Shown here in pieces: positions 24,991 to 40,675 of a stretch of 64,000 nucleotides of DNA; position 1 is the first letter of the stretch; each line of letters begins with the position of its first letter. The position numbers were made by a program, and so were the translations under genes. Under the pieces are notes generated by a model. It saw nothing but the letters and a program-made list of their open reading frames with translations. It ran no database searches and was not told the origin of the DNA. Location of the stretch: the NCBI GenBank assembly GCA_018398765.1, contig JAHBMJ010005823.1, forward strand, positions 29,406 to 93,405. Reading direction: 5' to 3'. The DNA is from Chromera velia. Its lineage: Eukaryota > Sar > Chromeraceae.

Positions 24991-25250
24991 TGCATGCCTG
25001 CGCGCAGTCCCTGGAGCCCGCGGAGGTGGCGTCAATGCTCTCAGTATTCGTCTTTCCCGACAAGTGCGACGACGAGCCAGAGCCTCCGACTGAGGGCCTT
25101 GCAGCTGCCATCAAGACCATCAGAGAGATCCATTCAAAAGTCGCAAACACACAGGTGCATGGGAAGGAAATGAAGAGAGGGGCCCCTGTGACCACCTGAT
25201 TCGACGAACAGCGAAAAACACACACACACACACACACACACAGACATAAA

Positions 25251-25289
<39 letters not shown>

Positions 25290-25916
25290 CCTCTCTCTCT
25301 CTCTATCTCTCTCTAAAACACACACATTCAGACACACAGAGGGAGACAGACAGACGACCAAAGAATGTCGCGACGGGTGGGATGTTTATGAAGAGATGGG
25401 AATCGAGGGCTTCTGTCTTAGGCAGCGCTAGTGAACCCACATGCACAGAGAAGTCGAGACCCGACAGCGGAAGGCCAGTGACCCCACGCACCCGAACGAG
25501 TTTCCCTGCTGTCTGGCTTGCTCACAGACTTACTGGCACAATAGATGAATGGACGGATGGAAGAAAAGAAGAGCAGGCAGACACACCATGCGGGAGTCTG
25601 TGCTTGAATATTCCTTCTGCAGATCGACTGTCGTCTCCATTTCGTTGCTGAAGACTTCGACCGCTCGATCAACTTTGGTCTCCACCGAGTTGCGTATCAG
25701 TGGGCGACGGGGATGTCTTTCGGGGCCATCATGCAGGAGACGCTAGTGCAGGAGGGGAGCATCGTCAAGGCGATCCAGAGGCTGGAGGAGTTGTGCAGGA
25801 AGGTGAACTCTGCCGGGAAGCTGATGGGAGATCCGGAGCTCCAAAAGGTCGCAGACGCAGCTGGAGACGCGATTAGACGGGACATTGTCTTCGCAGTGTC
25901 TCTTTACCTAAAATAA
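13097..25916 (+). CDS. SKI2: SKI2/SKIV2L DExH-box RNA helicase, 26 exons
   Basis: Helicase of the Ski complex, which threads RNA 3'-5' into the cytoplasmic exosome. Hand-built exons: 13097-13486, 13776-13990, 14285-14375, 14804-14888, 15219-15346, 15996-16047, 16355-16410, 16663-16758, 17287-17415, 17932-18054, 18404-18486, 19066-19231, 19684-19779, 20216-20272, 20503-20725, 21096-21183, 21400-21669, 22014-22131, 22698-22820, 23047-23121, 23205-23285, 23501-23584, 23776-23826, 24317-24391, 25008-25154, 25623-25916. All phases agree; total 1,131 aa. Motifs: I TSAGKT (~126-131), Ia [17 protein letters not shown] (~216-219), III SAT (~247), [15 protein letters not shown] (~470-483), [12 protein letters not shown] (508-517); CHNC in the insertion; DSHCT-type C-terminus (~950-1131). 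The N-terminus is acidic and shorter than in yeast or human Ski2, and the RecA1-RecA2 linker has an Ala-Lys repeat. Start is the first ATG before the acidic leader. AATAAA lies at 25953. SKI2 rather than MTR4 is chosen by sequence similarity from memory. Confidence 0.93.
15697..15736. repeat. (GT)n microsatellite in SKI2 intron
   Basis: Uninterrupted GT repeat of about 20 units. Confidence 0.9.
17715..17830. repeat. (CT)n/(CTTT)n followed by (GT)n in SKI2 intron
   Basis: Pyrimidine tract of CT and CTTT units followed directly by about 12 GT units, ending before the exon at 17932. Confidence 0.9.
18520..18870. other. Assembly gap (351 n) inside a SKI2 intron
   Basis: The gap is bordered by a run of G on both sides, a likely cause of sequencing failure. 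The exon before it ends AG in phase 2 (NMPA-R) and the exon after it starts at 19066 with G TCT GTA, restoring R-S-V-V-F. No coding sequence of SKI2 needs to be missing. Confidence 0.9.
21750..21830. repeat. (CTTT)n microsatellite in SKI2 intron
   Basis: CTTT repeats containing two copies of an ~18-bp CCGGTTTTTCTTTCTTT unit. Confidence 0.85.
22530..22675. repeat. (CTTT)n/(CT)n/(CCTT)n microsatellite in SKI2 intron
   Basis: Compound pyrimidine microsatellite just upstream of the 22698 exon, in the one intron with a GC donor. Confidence 0.9.
23695..23774. repeat. (GT)n microsatellite abutting an exon
   Basis: GT repeat with a few interruptions, running to within two bases of the TGCAG acceptor of the SKI2 exon at 23776. 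Confidence 0.85.
24873..24991. repeat. (GT)n microsatellite in SKI2 intron
   Basis: Long GT array with two TATG interruptions before the exon at 25008. Confidence 0.9.
25218..25323. repeat. (CA)n then (CT)n microsatellite in SKI2 intron
   Basis: CA repeat, short spacer, CT repeat and a second short CA repeat. Confidence 0.9.
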
Positions 25917-26687
25917 TCAATTCACAAAAGGGGTACGCACCTAAACCTCGAAAATAAACATTTGGTAACATTTACCATAAAAAAATGACAGTAAATATCA
26001 AGCAAGTGGACAGCAAGAAAGTGTAAACAAATTTGAGGAAATGGCGCTTAAACCAGCGTTCAAATGATAAACCACGTGTTCTACTATAATTAACGTGTTT
26101 TAACCTAGGTTTTAACTAGTTTTAACAGCGTTTAAAAGAACTATGCATTTTGAATTTAAGCCACATTTATGTTTTTTTATATAGTTTTTATACTAGTTTT
26201 TATACCTGAAACTTAATGCCGGGGAGGTCTGATGCGTTTAGGTGCTTTTCTTGGAAGCTCCACGTCGGACATTCAGCATTGGGGCGGGAAGTTAGTCCTC
26301 CGGACATAAATCTTAATCTTAATTCTAATAGTTAAACATACTAGTAGTTTCTAAGTTTTTAGAACCCCCAATTTAGATTAACCGGAATCTTGGCCGTTAG
26401 ATTTTATTTTGAGGTATAAATTAATTTATAATATTATTTTTTTTTATCATCTTGATTCAAGGTTGTTCAAATAAATAATCCGTTTTATCTTTTAAAAAGG
26501 CAAAACCAAAGTGGCAAAGCGGCCAAAGCCAAAGGTTTTATCAACATGACTGTGTGTCACGCTAGACAGGACGATTTCCATGATCAGTCTCAGATCAGAC
26601 CTGGGATCAGACATTTGTAAATTTAATATAATTGCAAATTAACGTTTTTATTCAATTAACAGTTACTATCAATAGTTCAATTGATGT
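25917..26687. other. AT-rich region downstream of SKI2
   Basis: After the probable poly(A) signal at 25953 the sequence is A/T rich with many GTTTTAA/TTTAAA words. No gene seen. Confidence 0.5.
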
Positions 26688-27429
26688 GATAGGGGCCATA
26701 TAAAAATTTATTTGAGTGCCAATGGCATGCAAGACCCCCCCCCCCCTCCCAGACCTTCTCGCTTCGACACGCAAATGTTTTTCTTTTAAAAAAAGATTTT
26801 TTGACACTAACTTTTTTACCGTTTAGAGTCCAAAATTATGTTGAACAACCACTAAAACTTAAGTTAAAAACTTATTAAAAACTTGTTAAAAACCAAAATT
26901 TGAATCATTATACAAAAATTATGTGATCGATACATATCTGCAACAGGTTTGTTCAATGCAATTCAATGATCAAACGGCAAAGTGTGCAGGCATTGGATCA
27001 TCTTTCTTGTGATACATAAGAAGAGAGGATGTGTAGTCCTCGATCGGCTTATTATTTCCACCAAACAGTCCCCCGAGGATATCCCGGTTGCCGAGTCCTC
27101 CTTCAATTCGGGGCAAACCCAGATAATCAAGCCGCCACCACCCCCCCTTCTTCCCATAATAAATATAATGCCCGGAGCGGGTAGGAGTCAAGGCACCATA
27201 AGCAATTTTGGATCTCTGGTGCTTCAAAACCAGATAAAATCTGGAGAAACCATTTGGTACCTTTTATATGGCAACCATAGGGATCAAAATTGAGCACTTA
27301 CAGCTTGTCTACCAGACCTCACTGAGATGAATGCCCAAAAAAGGCTCGATGACACACAAAGTCCCCCCCCCCCTAGAGCCCGTTTACATGCCATTGGCAC
27401 GCAAATGAATTTTTATATGGCCCCATATA
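26688..27429. mobile_element. TIR-bearing MITE, 742 bp
   Basis: The left arm (from 26692) and the inverted right arm (to 27424) share about 38 bp beginning GGGGCCATATAAAAATT, with two mismatches. The 6-bp word TGATGT directly flanks both sides (26682-26687 and 27430-27435). Each arm is followed inside by a C13-14 run in the same direction. The interior carries an 85-codon - strand ORF (26970-27227, Gly/Tyr-rich) that I do not recognise. It may be a captured sequence rather than a transposase. The outermost 4-5 bp of the TIR differ by one indel, so the TSD call is tentative. Confidence 0.65.
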
Positions 27430-27956
27430 TGATGTTTATAGGTTAAAGCCGGAGAGCTGTCACGTGAGCTCTGGCCAACCCGGCATGTCATACGCAAATT
27501 TGTTTACCACTCAACCTAAGATAATCTAGGCCCCATGTATCGGACATTTGACTATTTGAAGGCTTACAAGACTACTTAGACTAGCCCGTCGGGAAGACAC
27601 TCAGACAAGTCATACTCTGGTTGAAAGTGAATGAATAAAGATACGATTGCACTCTATACATGGATGAATTGATCAACCCAGTGAATCTTCAGGAGAGAAT
27701 CGCTTCTGCTGCTATAGTTGTACAAGTACACTGTACTATACTGTACTACACTGTACTACACTGTACTACACTGTACCACACTGTACTGTACTATACTGTA
27801 CTACTGTACTATGATATCTACACTGTACTGTACTATTGTACTAGACCTTAAAAAAAAATTTCTTCTATTTTAAGCGTCCTATGGGGTCTCTTAACCTACG
27901 TTAATGCTTTTTCACGTGTGCTAAGTTATGATATGGTGATGATGAATTACAGTGAC
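27430..27956. other. Intergenic with a TACTGTACTACAC-type repeat
   Basis: Contains an irregular array of CTGTACTACA units at about 27717-27845, with a smaller patch of the same motif at 28530-28585. No gene supported. Confidence 0.6.
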
Positions 27957-28349
27957 TCAGAAAGGAGCCTCTCTAAACTCGAGTCCGATGCTCTTCAGGT
28001 ATTTAATTGTCATTTCTCCATCTAGCTCGTCATCAAATGCCTCAGCAGACTTGTTTGATGTAAAGTCGAGTCCTTGGAGTCCCAAAATCTGTGTCTCTCT
28101 CTTGTGGTGCCCGGCGTTCCTCTGATGAACCATCTGGAGGTGGAGGTTGGCGTGTGTGGAGACCAGTAAGTCCTGGTACAGCTGGGTGAGACGGTTTCTC
28201 TTCTCAGAGTAATTAAACCTGGTCGTAGAGAGAGAACCCCGCTCACAGACCCCCGCCACATTAGTGGTCTGAAAGACCTCCGTGGTGAGGAAGGCGTTCT
28301 TGGGGGCTTGAGCAGCTCTCACATGTAGCTCGCAGAGAGTACTAGTCAA
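27957..28349 (-). CDS. Unrecognised ORF, 130 codons
   Basis: This - strand ORF has a fairly normal protein composition (few low-complexity runs; contains FDDELDGEMTIKYLKSIG). It has no recognised domain, no clear splice partners and lies between a MITE and simple repeats. It could be an exon, a transposon fragment or chance. Confidence 0.25.
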   Translation of the reverse strand: MTSTLCELHVRAAQAPKNAFLTTEVFQTTNVAGVCERGSLSTTRFNYSEKRNRLTQLYQDLLVSTHANLHLQMVHQRNAGHHKRETQILGLQGLDFTSNKSAEAFDDELDGEMTIKYLKSIGLEFREAPF

Positions 28350-28359
28350 AAAGACAGGA

Positions 28360-29190
28360 GTTTAAAGATTTTCTTGAAAGTAAGGGGTACTTTCAAGTTG
28401 CTGTGAAGAGTATCCTAAAAGTAGGCTTTAAATAGCCTAAAACTTAGCTTAAAGGCTTATAAAAAGGTAGTAGGACGAGCGGCGGGCGGCCTGTCCAACT
28501 TAGTGAAGCAGGGCAGGGCGGGCCGCTCGAACTATACTGTACTGTACTGGACTAGTTTTACTTCTACACTGTACTGTACTAGTGCAACTATGTCTGCTGC
28601 TAGTTCTGCTGCCCTGCGCAACCCTGTGCAACCCTGTGCCAACTGCACCTCCTCTTCCCATTCATACTCAAAATCTCCTTTTAGGGTTGTCCTGCTGTCC
28701 CTCTGCAGAGAAGTCCCTGGAAGCACGGCAACACTTCTCACCTGTCAGTGACTCCCTTCATCTAAGACTTCCCCAACCTTCATCTTTCAAGACTGAAAAA
28801 GGATTTCACGTGCTTATTTTCCTGCTTGTTTGAGATAAACACTGCCACCATGGTGTTAGACATGAGGCAGCGGCCCCATGCATACATGCAGAGGGTCCAA
28901 AAAGGCTGAGGAAAGCCTTGCGGATAGAAGTCAAAACTCATGATGACCTTCGGCCAGTCATTCTCCAAATATTGCGGCCACTGGCAGTGGCACCCTCTCT
29001 TGTACATTTTAATGAGGTCTCAAACCTCCTCTACTCTCTTGTAGGCCTTCCTCACCTCCTAGGATGTGCACGCATTGGCCTCAAAGCACAACTGTAGTGC
29101 TCCATTTCTTTTGTTTGGGTAGAAAGCGTGTCCGACTTACATGCGGAAGTCGAACCAAATCCGCTGAGGCACCTCATCAACGCTAGAAGG
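28360..29190. other. Intergenic; GC hairpin at 28476-28534
   Basis: CGAGCGGC at about 28476 pairs with GCCGCTCG at about 28527, and the bases inside partly pair as well. Otherwise no gene was recognised. Confidence 0.4.
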
Positions 29191-29480
29191 AGAGAATTGT
29201 GCACAAGGACAAAACTATACAAAGAGAGAATTATTGTATACAAGGAGAAAACTGTACATTGTCAAGGAGAGAATTGTGCATAAGGAGAGAACTATACAAG
29301 GAAAAAACTGTACAAGGAGAGGACTGTGTACAAGAAGAAAACTGTGCAAGGAGAGAACTGTGCATAAGGAGAAAACTGTACAAAGAGAGAATTGTATGAG
29401 GAGAGAACTGTGCATAAAGAGAAAACTATACAAGGAGAGAATTAACTGTGCACAAAGAGAGAACTGTACAAAGTAGCAGT
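29190..29480. repeat. Minisatellite of ~17-19-bp units
   Basis: Drifted units built on AAGGAGAGAACTGTGCATA and AAGGAGAAAACTGTACA, about 15 in all. It translates as repeats of basic residues in one frame, but this is composition only. Confidence 0.75.
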
Positions 29481-29489
29481 CAGTCGACA

Positions 29490-31311
29490 ACGAACTGACG
29501 TCAAAGACTTTCTTTTTTTTCGCGCTTCAATGCTTAATTTATGGTTTTCTATTGAGAATGCGTAAGCTGCACGTATAAAGGTCAGGTAGAAATGCAAAAA
29601 CAGGAGAAAAACCGGAGGGCTGGATCGAACATGTGGGGGAGCGAGCAGTCTGACCCTTATGTATATGTATAGAGAGGAGAAAAATGGGAGGAAAATGCTG
29701 AGAGGCCGGCTCTTTTTTCCATGTGTACGCTGTTCATTCAATAGAGTGAGCACATGGAAAGGAGGGAAGCACGGATTTGTGTTCGAAACAGCACTCTAGA
29801 AGGCAATTGAAGCAGCAATTCAGGATGTGAGCATACGGTTGAGAAGTGCTCCATACTCTTTAGAAGCAGACGATCGAGTGGGCAGATTGAGAGAGACCGA
29901 TACCAATTTATCAGATATGTGCAGATAGAGCAACCGTGGGTCACCAACTCCTGGAGAGTTTAGGACGGAAGACCTAAAATCAGAGTGTGTCTTGTGGAGT
30001 GTGTCGTTCCGGAGAGTTCACAAAGGCCCGAATTTCAAAGACCTAAAAACGGAGTATGATCACCAGCATTGGTGTGTCATGGCCCAAGGACGTAAATGCG
30101 GAGTGTGTCAGAGATACACACCACGAGTTGTTGACCCACGAAAGCAACCATATATTTTTAATCGAACCAATGCTCTGCAGAAAATGTAATCAAAAGAAAA
30201 AGATGATGGTATTAAACACCTTGGCTTTAGAGTATGCAATCAAATCTCACCATCTGACTTGGTATCACTTGGCAGGTAGCCGGCCCTCTTGATTTCGTGC
30301 GGAGTCGAGAAGCGAGTCTACTGTGAAATCAGAACAGCATGAGACTTTTACTCATCAGAGGTTCACGATTGCCATAGAAAAACGAATAAGCTCTCCATGA
30401 TAGATCAATAAGAAAGAATGAAAGGCACGAAGCAGTTTCAGCAGGAAGTCCGACCTAAAGATAAAAAGGCTCAACTCTGTTCTAGACTCTGTTCTGGAAG
30501 AATGCTGTTTCATCTGAGAAATGCAGAGGGAGGAACTCTCGGCTGCCAGAGAGAACCGTGCACTCAGGCAAGGTCAAAAACAGCTCTATCATGTATGCTA
30601 GTCCCACATGTGTCACATATATATTAATATACACCTTCCTTTCATTTATTCAAATTCATTCAGCGTTTCCTCACTCCCATGCAGGATCATGCGAGATCGA
30701 TCACAGCATGCAACATTGTATGCATGCATAATTTTGTGGGCCATATTCGCGGGTTCTGCGTGGGTGGAGCGGGCCGCAGCCTGGGCCGCCCAGCCTGGTA
30801 CATGATGCGGCCGGACCCCACTGTCACCCCAGTGACCAGGGTGAGACCATGCAAGGCCCAGTCAGTTATTGAAAGGAGAGTCTTAGGCGACTGCAAAGAC
30901 AGGGACCAAAGAATCGAAATAAAACCGTTGAACCTGATAGCTAGAGACTTCTATAACCTAAAGAGGGACCATCAGCCTCAAGGACGAGTATACAAATTCC
31001 TAGACCAATTCCCTGGTAAACATGCAGAGGCTAAGAGTATAAGGAGTATTTCACTGCTTTTTAATTTAAAATTCTGTTTTGTCTCAAATGTAGGGAAGAA
31101 AAAGAAAAATAAAGAAGAGAAAAGAACTAGAAAAGGAAATGCACAGGAGACAATACAAGCTAAAATTACCGAAGTACAGTAAGGCACGGTACTTAACAAC
31201 GTAGGTTGTTTAAATGTTTGTGCATCAATTTAGAGCTTTGTATTGCATCAAACCTTTAACCTCCCTAAACCTAACTACCACTTGAGATAATATAATCAAG
31301 ATGATCTCCAT
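29490..31311. other. Intergenic, no supported gene
   Basis: There are short ORFs only. The segment 30679-31182 is open on + and its middle part (around 30830-31020) has a protein-like composition, but I see no motif or splice context. Nothing more can be supported. Confidence 0.4.
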
Positions 31312-31470
31312 CAGTGGGTGAACTCAATAATCATTATGGCCCCATTATGATAATGACGTAATGATTATGGACATGACTTACAGTGTTTCATAATGATTAT
31401 GACTGATTATCATAATGATCATAATAATTATGATTGATTATCATAATGATAATAATAATTATAGGTGATA
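31312..31470. repeat. Left subterminal palindrome array of the KDZ element
   Basis: Several copies of CATAATNATTATG and half-sites within ~150 bp of the TIR. The same motif is arrayed at the other end (39690-39960). Such arrays are typical transposase-binding regions; the role here is inferred. Confidence 0.7.
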
Positions 31471-31590
31471 CAATAAAAATGATCTGCATTTTAATCTAGT
31501 TTACTGAAAGAAGTAATACATATAAGATCATTAAAAGTTACTATAAGCTTGAATTTAATCATAGTATTGAAGCAAAACATTAACACCATA

Positions 31591-34500
31591 CTATGAAAAT
31601 GCATCGATCCATCCCCGCAGATTTTTGCGTCCTTCTCTTTCACACAGTAGATCAGGCATAATTCGAATGCGATCAGCCACTGACACAATAGGGAAAACAG
31701 CATATTCCCCGAGCTGCACATACTTACACCACGGAATCAATTTTGTTCTGGGCCAAATAGTTGTTTCGTGCGGTGGCAGCATTGCCCACTGACGAAGAAA
31801 AACAAAGTGGGCGTCTAAGTCAATCAGTTTATGCACTTCAGCACTGAGTGAGTGAATGCATGCCCCCTGCCGAGCAGCAACTGTAAAGATCAGCCGAAGC
31901 CGCCCACCTACAACAGATTCTCCCCTCTGTACATATGGGAGAGACTTCAAAGACACACCCCGAAAACGAGTGCGAAGATCGCATAAAACGTCATCAAAAA
32001 CCGCTTGTGCACAGTGCATTCCCCTGTGCACACAAAACCATGCACGATACGTCATAGCCTGCTCTTTCATGTCGTCTGACACCCCTCCTGCAATCTCAAC
32101 TGGTTGAAAGAGACCACGAAGCATGCACTTCCTCAATGTGCTCTTCTTTTGAATGATGCCGTATCGAAAAACACAGACAACATAATTTGAATCAATCTCT
32201 GCAGCGATATCCTTTCTTTTCTCTTCTCTCTCGTCCTCAGACCCTTCAAATCCCAAGAAAGTCAACATGAAAGATGCAAGCAGAGAAGAGAGTTGCTTTC
32301 CTCCGTTAATTGCATGCTCACTGGTGAGAGAAAGAGGCAGGGGAAGATCTCCAACCAAACCCAACACTTTCCTCCTCATTCTCTCTCGCAGCTCTCGCGA
32401 CTGTTTCCGTCGCTTTTCAATCTGTCTGAACGAGAAAACCTCTCGCAGCTGTTTGAGCAAATACATGCGGTCACACAGCGACTTCTTACCTCCATGCTCT
32501 TTCAGAGAGATACAAGACAGAAACTTGTATATGGACGTGTGGCCTTTCTCGAAATCCTCCGTGCTTGAAGTCAAGACCTGGCCATGCTGCCTGACCTGAT
32601 CTGACATGTGAAAGGCAACGTTATGTGGCTTAATCCTTTTCCCCCCCTCTTTTGTCACTTCCAATTCACTCAACAAATTTATCATGTCTTCTTGACTTCG
32701 TTTGGCTTCGCGACCAAAAGAAACAAGTGTGCTTTCTGTCCACACAGGTCTGCGGAGGCGAGACACCACTGAAGCATTTCGACCAACCATTTCAATTCTT
32801 GAAGGCGCAACCGATGGAGTGCTTGACTTTTCGTCGTCTCTCTTTCCAAGATTGGCAAGCGCAAAAGGAGCTACGCACAACAACTCTTTCCTTTGTCGGG
32901 CAGTGAATCCGTTCCAATTTGTCATGTTCCGAAGAGGAATACTCCCTGAGAGAAGGGGCAAATTTGAAAGGTATCGTTCGAAAAGAGAGAGACTCTTCTT
33001 CTTGAATCCGTGGGGGAAAAAGCCACTCTCTGTCTTGAGAATCATGTCGGTCAGATACGACGCACAACCCTGCCGACCTGAGTGCATTTCATCGGGTGGG
33101 GCTTGATACAAGGGATCAAAGCAAGTGAAATGAAAGAAAAAAGGTTCCGTCTCAGTGAAGTGCAACGAGTTTGTTTTCTGGAGATGTGCAAGCTGATCAC
33201 TGGCTCGCTTTTTCTGTACGGTGGACGAACTGACACTCTGGCTTCTCCTCCACTGTTCATTCATCTCATCAAACCGAGCTCTGTACCACTCACGATCTTT
33301 CGGCTCCCATCTCTGCGAAGGGAAGAAGTGGAGGTCCTCAGAAATCACTTGACAGAGCCTGCATACAAAAGTACGACGACAAAACGACAGAGGAATCTTC
33401 ACTGCAACAGCAAAGACAAGGCAAGACAGACGGAGAGAAAGCACAACAAAAGCAAGGCAGGGGGAGAGAGAGCGAAAGCAAAGAGCCTTGCAACACCCAC
33501 CTACAGGGAAGTGCGCATGTCGTCTTGTCAAATTGTTGCATACACTTGTTGGTCTCTGGCTCATCAGCAGAAAGCACCTGCAACGGTGTGTGAAGCGTCA
33601 CGTCTCTCTTTTTCAGCGTCACTGCTCCCGCTTGTCTGAGACTCTCTCCCCCACTCTCCCCTTCAGGCAACAGAAATGAAAAGACGTGTCCATCAGTCTC
33701 AGCCTTTGCCAAGTCTGAGAAGAGAAAGCCCATCATCTGGGAGTGCAGCTCTTTCAGGGCTTGCTGCGCTTCTGGGGTGTCTTCTTCTTCCGGAAGCTTC
33801 GTGCTGGGCCAGAAACCAAAACACACCTTTCCTAATTCACTCTGCTTAAGGTTAAGATCAAAGGATGTGGTGGATAAGTACATGGGGGTCAACCGCTTCT
33901 TTGCCATCCCGTCCCTGTTGAAAATCACAGGCAAAATCCCCCTGTCTGGCTCTTCCCTTGCAACTGTCGGTGGGATCAGTGTGTTGAAAGCATCGAAAAA
34001 GAAGTCCCCTGTATTTGCATGGGGGCCATACACTCTCTCTTGTTCATTCAACGCAACCCCGCTTCTTGGGTCCACCTTTGCCTGGTAGACCTCTTCTGGT
34101 CTGGTTTTGATAGCCTGGTAGCCTTTTGGCCAGCGACGGCACACTCGCGTGATCAGGTGCTGGAGGACATCAAGGGGTTTGCGGTAGAAAAGGGTGAACT
34201 CTCTCAGCTTTTTGGTCTTCCGATCTATGAGGTTGGGGCTTTCGAATGTTTCGGAGTGAAACGAAGGAATTTTTGTGATGCGCCCCTCGTTCACCATCTT
34301 TTGGTACTCCATCTGAAATTTCCGTCTCAATGTGCACACAGCCTGACGAGTCTCTCCCATTCCTTGGCGGCCACCCCGCAAGAGATCTTCTACTGAGAAT
34401 TCGGGATCTTGCAGCATATTCAGCAACTCTGTGGCTTTCGAATCAGACAACCCAATTTGGGAGACAACAAAAAGGAACCGTGCTTGGCTGTATGAGATAT

Positions 34501-34933
34501 GCTTCCACTCATACTCACTCTCTCCAGCAAGGGGATCTTCCCCCCACATGGAGCCCTCCTCTCCCTCATCTTCACTTTCCTCCTCCCACTCGTCAATGGC
34601 TGCTGCAACATCATCACTGCCGGGCATTGGAATATCAGGAGACGGGTCAAGGTCGTCAAGCAAGACGACTTCGGGACAAGCTCTCTCTCTTTTGGCACAT
34701 GCCACGCGAACATACTCTTCAGGGTTTTTGATACGATGCGCCAGACGCAGATGCTCAACCACGAACGAATTTGTTGCAAGGTCGACACCTTCTTGAGTCT
34801 TGAACACCCACATACATCCGGGACCTGGACATGCCCAAGACCCTTGGGGCGACTCGTTCTGTAGTCGACGAGAGCCAAACCACACTCTGTTGCCCCTCGC
34901 CTTTCTGCCCAGCCCCTTTCCAAAGACATACAT
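31591..34933 (-). CDS. KDZ transposase, two exons, apparently intact
   Basis: Exon 1 is 34933-33501 and exon 2 is 33358-31591, with a 142-bp intron (donor GTGGGT, acceptor ATGCAG). They join in phase as ...LPCR-LCQVISEDL and total 1,066 codons with no internal stop. The N-terminus has a C2H2-like finger (CPGPGC...HLRLAH, residues ~35-66), then an acidic stretch. KDZ landmarks in order: PVIFNRDG...LTPMYLS (first Asp region), a Cys-containing segment after QVLSADEP, APPDEMHSGRQG (resembles the DxLHxxxxG motif), NWNGFTARQRKELL, then HNVAFHMSDQVRQHG...STEDFEKGH (the HxxxH...E region), and a C-terminal VFPIVSVADRIRIMP segment. Cut-and-paste transposition is inferred from the family. Confidence 0.85.
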
Positions 34934-35465
34934 CTTAAAGAACTGTAAAAGGAAAGCGTGCTGACAGACAGTGTTTTTGTGTAAGTGTCACTGGCAACAC
35001 CGGGAGCTTCTGTTTGAATCAGAGTCGGAACTTTGAAGCCTGCATTGCATGACCATCATCGATCATGCACCAGACTGAGCTTCCCCGAAATTTGCTTGCA
35101 CCTGCCTTTTGGGCCCGCTTTCCCGAAATTCGCTTGCATCTGCTTTCCGGGGCCATCCGCAAAAAACTCTGCACCTAAAAAAAAAGGCTGTTGATCGACA
35201 TTGTTCCCTCAAAAGTCTGACGACTCTTTGAGGTCTTGTTCAGAAGAGGCTGCTCTCCAGATTTCTTGCCGTCACCCTGAAGAGCAGGTTCTTCCCACCA
35301 GAAGTCCTCTCTGTTGCGCTCTGTTGGAAACTTCGAGGTTTTTGAGCTGTATTCTTTTTTTGACAAGTCCGTTCAACCCGTCTCCACTTTTTGGTCAGAG
35401 TGTATTTTTCTCAAACTACCTTCTCCTTTGTCGTTTTCGGCCTGTTCGCTTGGAGGGACACGCCA
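34934..35465. promoter_or_regulatory. Divergent promoter region inside the KDZ element
   Basis: A 532-bp interval between the start codons of the transposase and the accessory gene, which point away from each other. It must hold both promoters. It includes a near-direct repeat, CCCGAAATTTGCTTGCACCT (about 35084) and CCCGAAATTCGCTTGCATCT (about 35133). No TATA box recognised. Confidence 0.5.
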
Positions 35466-39282
<3,817 letters not shown>

Positions 39283-39689
39283 AAGACGTTCCCTTCTCTC
39301 TCCACCCACCCAGCACCCAATCCTCCTGCCTCTGGCGGCTGTCGGTTCTTTATATTTGGGAGATGCTTCTCCGTCCCTCCACCTAACACCCAACCCCCAT
39401 GCCTGTAGCGAGTTTTCTCTGGCGGCTGTCGGTCCTTTATGTTCGAGAGATGCTTTTCTCTCTCCCTATCAAACACCTAACCCCCTTGCCTGCAGCGAGT
39501 TTTCTCTGGCGGCTGTCGGTTCGGCCTTTGTGTTCGCGTATGTTCGTGAGACGCTTCAAACCTTTTCATAAATTGTGACATCGCACAAATTGAATGAGTG
39601 ACACGGCGGTCTCCATTGAATCCCGTACAGCCCGTAATTCAAGCTGCGCAGCCTCTAGAACTTGAAAAAAGAAAGGCAACAAAAAAAAA

Positions 39690-39986
39690 CATAATCATTA
39701 TTTGAATTATCACATAATGATTTTGTGAGTTATACATAATGATTATGTGACTACATGTTTATATGCTAATCATTATGAGATTATAATGAAAATGATAGTT
39801 CTAAACATATTTCAATTATAAATTCATAATGACAATTATGTTTATAATGATTATGTCCATTATAAATGATATAATGGCATAATGATTATAGGATACTGAC
39901 GGTTACACCCATAATGATTATGACTTTCAAAGTCACTACGAGATTTCATAATTATTATGAAGGTACCTTTTTGAGTTAACCCACTG
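39690..39986. repeat. Right subterminal palindrome array of the KDZ element
   Basis: About eight to ten copies or near-copies of CATAATNATTATG, in a stretch that is otherwise A/T rich, ending in the right TIR. Confidence 0.7.
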
Positions 39987-40175
39987 ATGTCTATCTGCGA
40001 CATCGTTTTTTAAGAGGCCATCCACGCCTGCGGTGAAAACAGTCAAGACACCGTCCACATGTGCGGCTTTGGCTTTGAAAACACTGTAAATTAATCATCT
40101 GCGCTTGCGGTGCGGACTCTCAAATTTAGCTTTGGCGACAGATAGACATAGCGGGAAGGCCCTAGGGCAGAACAT

Positions 40176-40209
<34 letters not shown>

Positions 40210-40675
40210 TTTATCCCAAAATGCATCTTAAACTTTCAAGTGATACTTAAGTTCCGCGAGGTCTTACATCATGCATCTAGACAAATAATTAGTAGACAGT
40301 GTACCCAAAATTTTGAAAAAGTTGCGCTGACTTTTTGTTCTTTTTCGGCTTCACCCAAATTTTTAATAACCCGAATTTTTAAGCGTAATTTATTATGGTA
40401 GATATTTAAATATCATCAATTAGGCTTGAATTAGCACCAAGTCTATTCCAGGTAAACTTCTGATTAAATACAATTCGAATTGAATTTGTTTCAGTGTTGT
40501 GACTACCTTTTTTATTACCGAGGCTGCACGCTTTCAATTTCTGTGATGGAGAAGGGCAGGCCACATGACCGACACGCAACGTATAAAGACGGACGTTTCA
40601 AGTCGTTTTCACGTCCTTCATCCCTTACCAATTAAGTCGTGGTGTCCTTAAAACGAATGCAGCAAGGCCGCATGA
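39987..40675. other. Intergenic between KDZ element and MCM10
   Basis: Contains an (ATCA)n microsatellite at about 40175-40207. The rest is A/T rich with no gene. The 3' end of MCM10 (- strand) lies just right of it. Confidence 0.6.

Noticed and set aside
24614-25237. Long ORFs of alternating His-Thr or Cys-Val across SKI2 introns
   Set aside because: These are GT/CA microsatellites read in frame, lying between well-supported SKI2 exons.
27717-27845. CTGTACTACA array considered as a CRISPR-like repeat
   Set aside because: No unique spacers; it is an irregular microsatellite in a eukaryotic genome.
29199-29490. Basic-repeat ORFs on + and hydrophobic ORF on -
   Set aside because: They follow the ~18-bp minisatellite; no start context or neighbours support a gene.
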